Positions 14,438 to 18,330 of a DNA stretch of 18,330 nucleotides are shown here, piece by piece. The number at the start of each line of letters is the position of its first letter. Within the stretch, counting starts at the first letter, position 1. The notes beneath the pieces are model-generated. The model searched no databases. It saw only the letters and a program-made list of their open reading frames with translations, and was not told where the DNA came from. Origin of the DNA: an uncultured Dorea sp. (GTDB lineage: Bacteria; Bacillota; Clostridia; Lachnospirales; Lachnospiraceae); assembly GCA_934295165.1 (NCBI GenBank), contig CAKRAT010000042.1, forward strand, positions 1 to 18,330. The letters are read 5' to 3'. The position numbers were made by a program, and so were the translations under genes.

Positions 14438-15634
14438 ATGAGTAAATTATTATATCTTGATAATGCAGCAACAACAAAGACAGCGCCGGAAGTCGTAGAA
14501 GCAATGCTTCCGTATTTTACAGAGAAATTTGGAAATCCATCCAGTGTTTACAGCTTTGCCGCTGCAAACAAAGAAGTAATCAATCAGCAGAGAGATGCGA
14601 TCGCAGAGATGATCGGTGCAAAGTCAAATGAGATCTATTTCACAGGTGGCGGATCAGAATCTGACAACTGGGCATTAAAAGCAACAGCAGAAGCATATGC
14701 AAATAAAGGAAATCATATCATCACAACAAAGATCGAACATCATGCAATTCTTCATACAGCTGAGTATCTTGAAAAAAGAGGATTTGAGGTAACATACGTT
14801 GATGTAGATGAAGATGGAAAAGTAAAACTGGATGAATTAAAAGCAGCAATCCGCCCGACAACGATCCTGATCTCTGTTATGTTTGCAAATAACGAGATTG
14901 GTACCATCCAGCCGGTCAAAGAAATCGGTGAGATCGCTCACGAACATGGAATCCTGTTCCATACCGATGCGGTACAGGCTTTCGGACAGCTCCCGATTAA
15001 TGTAGATGAGTGCCACATTGATATGTTAAGTGCCAGTGGACACAAATTTAACGGACCGAAGGGAATCGGAATCATGTATATCCGTACAGGTGTAAAGATC
15101 CGTTCATTTATCCACGGTGGAGCACAGGAGAGAAAACGTCGTGCAGGTACAGAAAATGTTCCTGGAATCGTTGGAATCGGAACAGCAGCAAAACGTGCCG
15201 CAGCTAATATGGAAGAAAGAACAGCAAAAGAAAGAGAAGTCAGAGATTATCTGATCGACAGAGTACTGAATGAGATTCCATACTGCCGCTTGAACGGACA
15301 CAGAACAGACCGTCTTCCGAACAATGCAAACTTCAGCTTCCAGTTCGTAGAAGGAGAATCTCTTCTGATAAAACTTGACATGAAGGGAATCTGCGGATCA
15401 AGCGGATCTGCGTGCACATCCGGATCATTAGACCCGTCACATGTTCTGCTTGCCATTGGTCTGCCACACGAGATTGCTCATGGATCATTAAGACTGACAC
15501 TGAATGAAGAGATTGAAAAAGAAGACATCGACTATGTTGTAGACAACTTGAAAGAAATCGTTGCACATTTAAGAGAAATGTCTCCTTTGTATGAAGACTT
15601 CATCAAAAAGCAGAAAACACAGAGCGGAAAATAA
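14438..15634 (+). CDS. nifS: Cysteine desulfurase, NifS/IscS type
   Basis: A 398-residue PLP enzyme that removes sulfur from L-cysteine as an enzyme-bound persulfide and releases alanine, supplying Fe-S assembly and tRNA thiolation. The PLP lysine is Lys203 in SASGHKFNGPKG, and His101 in the KIEHHAI motif stacks on the cofactor. The catalytic Cys326 is in GSACTSGS on a long loop typical of class I desulfurases. The N-terminus has the classic YLDNAATT. Length is normal. GGAGGAG at 14425-14431 lies 6 nt before the ATG. A 66-nt gap separates it from iscR and there is no terminator between them. NifU, a likely sulfur acceptor, follows. Confidence 0.97.
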   Translation: MSKLLYLDNAATTKTAPEVVEAMLPYFTEKFGNPSSVYSFAAANKEVINQQRDAIAEMIGAKSNEIYFTGGGSESDNWALKATAEAYANKGNHIITTKIEHHAILHTAEYLEKRGFEVTYVDVDEDGKVKLDELKAAIRPTTILISVMFANNEIGTIQPVKEIGEIAHEHGILFHTDAVQAFGQLPINVDECHIDMLSASGHKFNGPKGIGIMYIRTGVKIRSFIHGGAQERKRRAGTENVPGIVGIGTAAKRAAANMEERTAKEREVRDYLIDRVLNEIPYCRLNGHRTDRLPNNANFSFQFVEGESLLIKLDMKGICGSSGSACTSGSLDPSHVLLAIGLPHEIAHGSLRLTLNEEIEKEDIDYVVDNLKEIVAHLREMSPLYEDFIKKQKTQSGK

Positions 15635-15729
15635 TCTGGACGAAGCACGGAACAGACTTAGAAACAGGTTTGAAAACGCATTTATACAAAAACATTTAGA
15701 TAAAAAGACAAAAAAGGAGTAATTAAGAT

Positions 15730-16173
15730 ATGTATTCAGAAAAAGTAATGGATCATTTTGAACATCCAAGAAATGTAGGAGAGATTGAAAACGCCAGTGG
15801 TGTTGGAACTGTAGGAAATGCAAAATGTGGAGATATCATGAGAATTTATCTTGATATCGATGAGAACCAGGTTATTCAGGATGTAAAATTCAAAACATTT
15901 GGATGCGGTGCAGCAGTTGCAACCAGCAGTATGGCAACTGAGATGGTAAAAGGAAAGACAATTCAGGAAGCAATGGAAGTTACGAATAAAGCAGTTATGG
16001 AAGCTCTGGATGGACTTCCGCCGGTAAAGGTACACTGCTCACTGCTTGCTGAGGAAGCAATCCATGCAGCTTTATGGGATTATGCAGAAAAGCATGATAT
16101 TAAGATTGAAGGACTCAAGAAACCGAAATCTGACATTCACGAAGGTGAAGAGGCGGAAGAGGAAGAATATTAA
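15730..16173 (+). CDS. nifU: Fe-S cluster scaffold protein, NifU/IscU type
   Basis: A 147-residue scaffold on which [2Fe-2S] or [4Fe-4S] clusters are built from NifS-derived sulfur before transfer to apoproteins. The cluster ligands are Cys33 (NAKCGD, with the stabilising Asp35), Cys59 (TFGCGAA) and Cys103 (VHCSLLAEEA). An extension after about residue 128 ends in an acidic tail (GEEAEEEEY), often seen in clostridial members. It lacks the ferredoxin-like and C-terminal domains of full nitrogenase NifU. GGAG at 15716-15719 precedes the ATG by 10 nt. The next gene, mnmA, begins 16 nt after the stop, so they are cotranscribed. Confidence 0.96.
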   Translation: MYSEKVMDHFEHPRNVGEIENASGVGTVGNAKCGDIMRIYLDIDENQVIQDVKFKTFGCGAAVATSSMATEMVKGKTIQEAMEVTNKAVMEALDGLPPVKVHCSLLAEEAIHAALWDYAEKHDIKIEGLKKPKSDIHEGEEAEEEEY

Positions 16174-16188
16174 GCCGGAGAACTTTAT

Positions 16189-17274
16189 ATGGAAAAGAAA
16201 AAAGTTGTAGTCGGGATGTCCGGAGGGGTTGACTCCTCCGTGGCAGCCTGGCTTTTAAAAAATCAGGGATATGACGTAATAGGAGTTACGATGCAGATCT
16301 GGCAGGATGAAGAAGAAGCCGCGATGGAAGAACATGGCGGCTGTTGTGGTCTGAGCGCAGTGGATGATGCAAGAAGAGTGGCGGCAGCACTTGAGATCCC
16401 GTATTATGTCATGAATTTTAAGAAAGAATTTAAAGAAAATGTGATCGATTATTTTATTGATGACTATCTGCATGGAAGAACACCAAACCCGTGCATTGCC
16501 TGCAACCGCTATGTGAAATGGGAATCTCTTCTGAAGAGAAGCCTTGATATCGGTGCGGAATACATTGCGACCGGGCATTATGCCAGAGTGGAGAAACTTC
16601 CGAACGGAAGATATGCGATCCGCAATTCGGCAACTGCGGCGAAAGATCAGACATATGCACTTTACAACCTTACACAGGAACAGCTTTCCAGGACACTGAT
16701 GCCGGTTGGAGAATATACCAAGGATCAGATCCGTGCGATGGCAGATGAGATTGGTCTTCTGGTTGCACATAAACCGGACAGTCAGGATATCTGTTTTGTG
16801 TCGGACGGAGATTATGCTTCTTATATAAAAGAAAATTCGGATGCGCAGATCAGACCCGGTAATTTTGTGCTTTCCGACGGAACGGTTGTCGGGAAACATA
16901 AAGGAATTATTTATTATACGGTGGGACAGCGGAAAGGCCTGGGATTATCCCTTGGTCATCCGGTGTTTGTGTTGGAGATCCGTCCGGAGACAAACGAAGT
17001 CGTAGTGGGATCGAATGAAGAATCTATGTCACGTTATGTGCGCGCAGATCAGGTGAATTTTATGACGGTAGAAGATCTGACAGAGCCGAAAAGAGTATGG
17101 GCGAAGATCCGCTATAATCACAGAGGTGCATGGTGTACGGTTGAAAAGACGAAAGAAGACGAGATCCTCTGCACATTTGAAGAACCCCAGAGAGCAATTA
17201 CGCCGGGGCAGGCGGTTGTATTGTATGATGGAGAATACGTGCTTGGCGGTGGAACGATCATTGCGGATAAATAG
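16189..17274 (+). CDS. mnmA: tRNA-specific 2-thiouridylase MnmA
   Basis: A 361-residue enzyme that thiolates U34 at position 2 in tRNAs for Glu, Gln and Lys after adenylating the base. The ATP-binding PP-loop is SGGVDSS at 11-17. Two cysteines equivalent to the catalytic pair of E. coli MnmA are Cys105 (in CIACNR) and Cys202 (in DSQDICFV). Cys102 adds a third, where E. coli has an Asp; this CxxC is discussed in the findings. The C-terminal beta-barrel (about 275-361) includes RAITPGQAVVLYDGEYVLGGG. CCGGAG at 16174-16179 precedes the ATG. Its place directly after nifS and nifU suggests that NifS supplies sulfur to it, as YrvO does for MnmA in Bacillus, without a Tus relay gene here. Confidence 0.97.
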   Translation: MEKKKVVVGMSGGVDSSVAAWLLKNQGYDVIGVTMQIWQDEEEAAMEEHGGCCGLSAVDDARRVAAALEIPYYVMNFKKEFKENVIDYFIDDYLHGRTPNPCIACNRYVKWESLLKRSLDIGAEYIATGHYARVEKLPNGRYAIRNSATAAKDQTYALYNLTQEQLSRTLMPVGEYTKDQIRAMADEIGLLVAHKPDSQDICFVSDGDYASYIKENSDAQIRPGNFVLSDGTVVGKHKGIIYYTVGQRKGLGLSLGHPVFVLEIRPETNEVVVGSNEESMSRYVRADQVNFMTVEDLTEPKRVWAKIRYNHRGAWCTVEKTKEDEILCTFEEPQRAITPGQAVVLYDGEYVLGGGTIIADK

Positions 17275-17313
17275 GTCTTCGATGACACATATAACGATAA
17301 AGAGGAATAGACT

Positions 17314-18150
17314 ATGATACAGGCAGACATGCATATGCATACATGGTTTTCAACAGATTCGGAGGCCTCTCCGTGCGATATGGCGGAAGAAGCAGTCCGT
17401 AAAGGCCTGAAAACCATTTGCTTTACAGATCATTTTGACAAAGATGATCTGGAATGGGGTGAGGAAGGTATCTTTGATGTGGATGCTTATTTCACGGAGA
17501 TGCAGAAACTTCAGGAAGAATATGAAAAAAGACTGAATATCCGGATCGGGATAGAACTGGGACTCAGGACATATCTGAAAGAGTATTATGAGAAACTGAC
17601 AAAGAAATATCCGTTTGATTTCATAATCGGATCGGTTCATAATGTCCCGTTTAAAAAAGATGCCAACGGAAAGCTGCTCTATACAGATCCTGCTGCGGAA
17701 AAACTTTTCGCAGACCGGACAGATCAGGAAGCATACCGTCTGATGATGGAGACGACACTGGAGAATGTGAAGACAATGGACTGCTTTCAGAGCCTTGGCC
17801 ATCTGGATTATGTTGTGAGATACGGTAAAATGAGAGAAAAAACATATTCCTGTGCAGAATATGCAGATATGATTGATGAGATACTGAAACGGCTGATCGA
17901 AAAGGGAAAAGGTCTGGAGGTAAATGCAGCGGGATTAAAATACGGACTTCCGTTTGCACACCCGCATCCGGATATCCTGAGACGTTACCGGGAACTTGGT
18001 GGAGAGATTGTTACAATTGGTGCAGATGCGCACAAACCGGAACACATCGCATATGATTTCGGAAAGGTAGAAGAGCTTTTGAAAGCCTGTGGTTTTAAAT
18101 ATTATACAGAATTTTCGAAACAAAAGCCTGTTTTTAAGCAACTTATATAA
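17314..18150 (+). CDS. PHP-domain phosphatase, histidinol-phosphatase (HisK/HisJ) family
   Basis: A 278-residue PHP-fold metal-dependent phosphoesterase. Metal-binding positions can be followed through the chain: HMH at 7-9, DH at 39-40 (FTDHFD), Glu81 (GIELG), His109 (GSVHN), His163 (GHLDYV), and DAH at 238-240 (IGADAHKPEH). Together they would form the trinuclear site of the family. HisK-type members dephosphorylate L-histidinol phosphate in histidine synthesis. No other his gene is in the window, so the substrate is uncertain. GAGGAA at 17302-17307 supports the ATG. It begins 39 nt after mnmA with no terminator between, so it is probably the last gene of that transcript. Confidence 0.87.
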   Translation: MIQADMHMHTWFSTDSEASPCDMAEEAVRKGLKTICFTDHFDKDDLEWGEEGIFDVDAYFTEMQKLQEEYEKRLNIRIGIELGLRTYLKEYYEKLTKKYPFDFIIGSVHNVPFKKDANGKLLYTDPAAEKLFADRTDQEAYRLMMETTLENVKTMDCFQSLGHLDYVVRYGKMREKTYSCAEYADMIDEILKRLIEKGKGLEVNAAGLKYGLPFAHPHPDILRRYRELGGEIVTIGADAHKPEHIAYDFGKVEELLKACGFKYYTEFSKQKPVFKQLI

Positions 18151-18165
18151 AAATAGGAAAACCTC

Positions 18166-18194
18166 TTGAAATTTTGTATCAGATAAAGTACAAT
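18166..18194 (+). promoter_or_regulatory. SigA promoter of gap
   Basis: TTGAAA (18166-18171), a 17-nt spacer and TACAAT (18189-18194, five of six), starting about 15 nt after the PHP gene stop. The predicted leader is about 98 nt. The promoter is flanked by a 6-bp inverted repeat, ACCTCT (18161-18166) and AGAGGT (18207-18212). Confidence 0.72.
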
Positions 18195-18298
18195 TATTAG
18201 CAGTTGAGAGGTCTTTCGTAAGCTTGAAAAAGTTTGAAAAAGATTTCACAATCAGACTGCATAAGTAGTTAATAAACAAACTTTAGGAGGAATTAATC

Positions 18299-18330
18299 AT
18301 GGCAGTAAAAGTAGCGATTAATGGATTTGG
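18299..18330 (+). CDS. gap: Glyceraldehyde-3-phosphate dehydrogenase, N-terminal fragment cut by the window edge
   Basis: Ten complete codons read MAVKVAINGF, followed by GG, the first two bases of a Gly codon. This is the start of the NAD-binding Rossmann fold of type I glycolytic GAPDH, whose signature is INGFGRIGR. An AGGAGG site at 18285-18290 lies 8 nt before the ATG, and a strong promoter is found upstream. Only 32 bases are visible, yet this N-terminus is highly characteristic. Confidence 0.9.
   Translation, partial: MAVKVAINGF

Overview
The window looks like a chromosomal housekeeping region from an endospore-forming, low-to-mid-GC gut Firmicute, most likely a member of the Lachnospiraceae. 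The basis is gene content and order: scpA-scpB followed by a D,D-carboxypeptidase, recA-recX-rny, nudF-spoIIM, an Rrf2/IscR-nifS-nifU-mnmA operon, and gap. Strong AGGAGG-type ribosome binding sites, SigA-type promoters and a Gram-positive LexA box agree with this. The species cannot be named from the sequence.

Layout. At the left edge (1-50, minus strand) is the N-terminus of a HicB-family antitoxin with its own promoter. A secreted D,D-carboxypeptidase follows (191-1405). The 430-bp gap before the next gene contains a 216-bp near-perfect palindrome (1579-1794), the most unusual object in the window. An M24 Xaa-Pro aminopeptidase is on the minus strand (1836-3623). It is divergent from a membrane-anchored metallophosphoesterase (3741-4640), whose start is better placed at a TTG because a promoter covers the obvious upstream starts. 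Then come scpA and scpB (SMC partners), a terminator, a second D,D-carboxypeptidase, recA with a LexA operator, recX, rny (RNase Y), a terminator, nudF and a SpoIIM-like membrane protein. The SpoIIM-like gene converges, across a shared terminator, on a SpoVB/MurJ-like flippase on the minus strand. The right part is an iron-sulfur and tRNA-thiolation cluster (iscR, nifS, nifU, mnmA), then a PHP-family phosphatase and the first ten codons of gap.

How they fit together. The sulfur cluster is a coherent unit: an Rrf2 regulator with a palindromic operator at its own promoter, a desulfurase, a scaffold, and the tRNA thiouridylase that uses the sulfur. recA/recX form an SOS-controlled recombination pair. 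Two carboxypeptidases, SpoIIM-like and SpoVB-like proteins point to cell-wall and spore-envelope remodelling. I see no prophage, insertion sequence transposase, CRISPR array, tRNA or rRNA. No clear new multi-gene system is present. The best leads are the long palindromic element, the overlapping hairpins at the recA operator, the three-cysteine MnmA, and the corrected metallophosphoesterase start.
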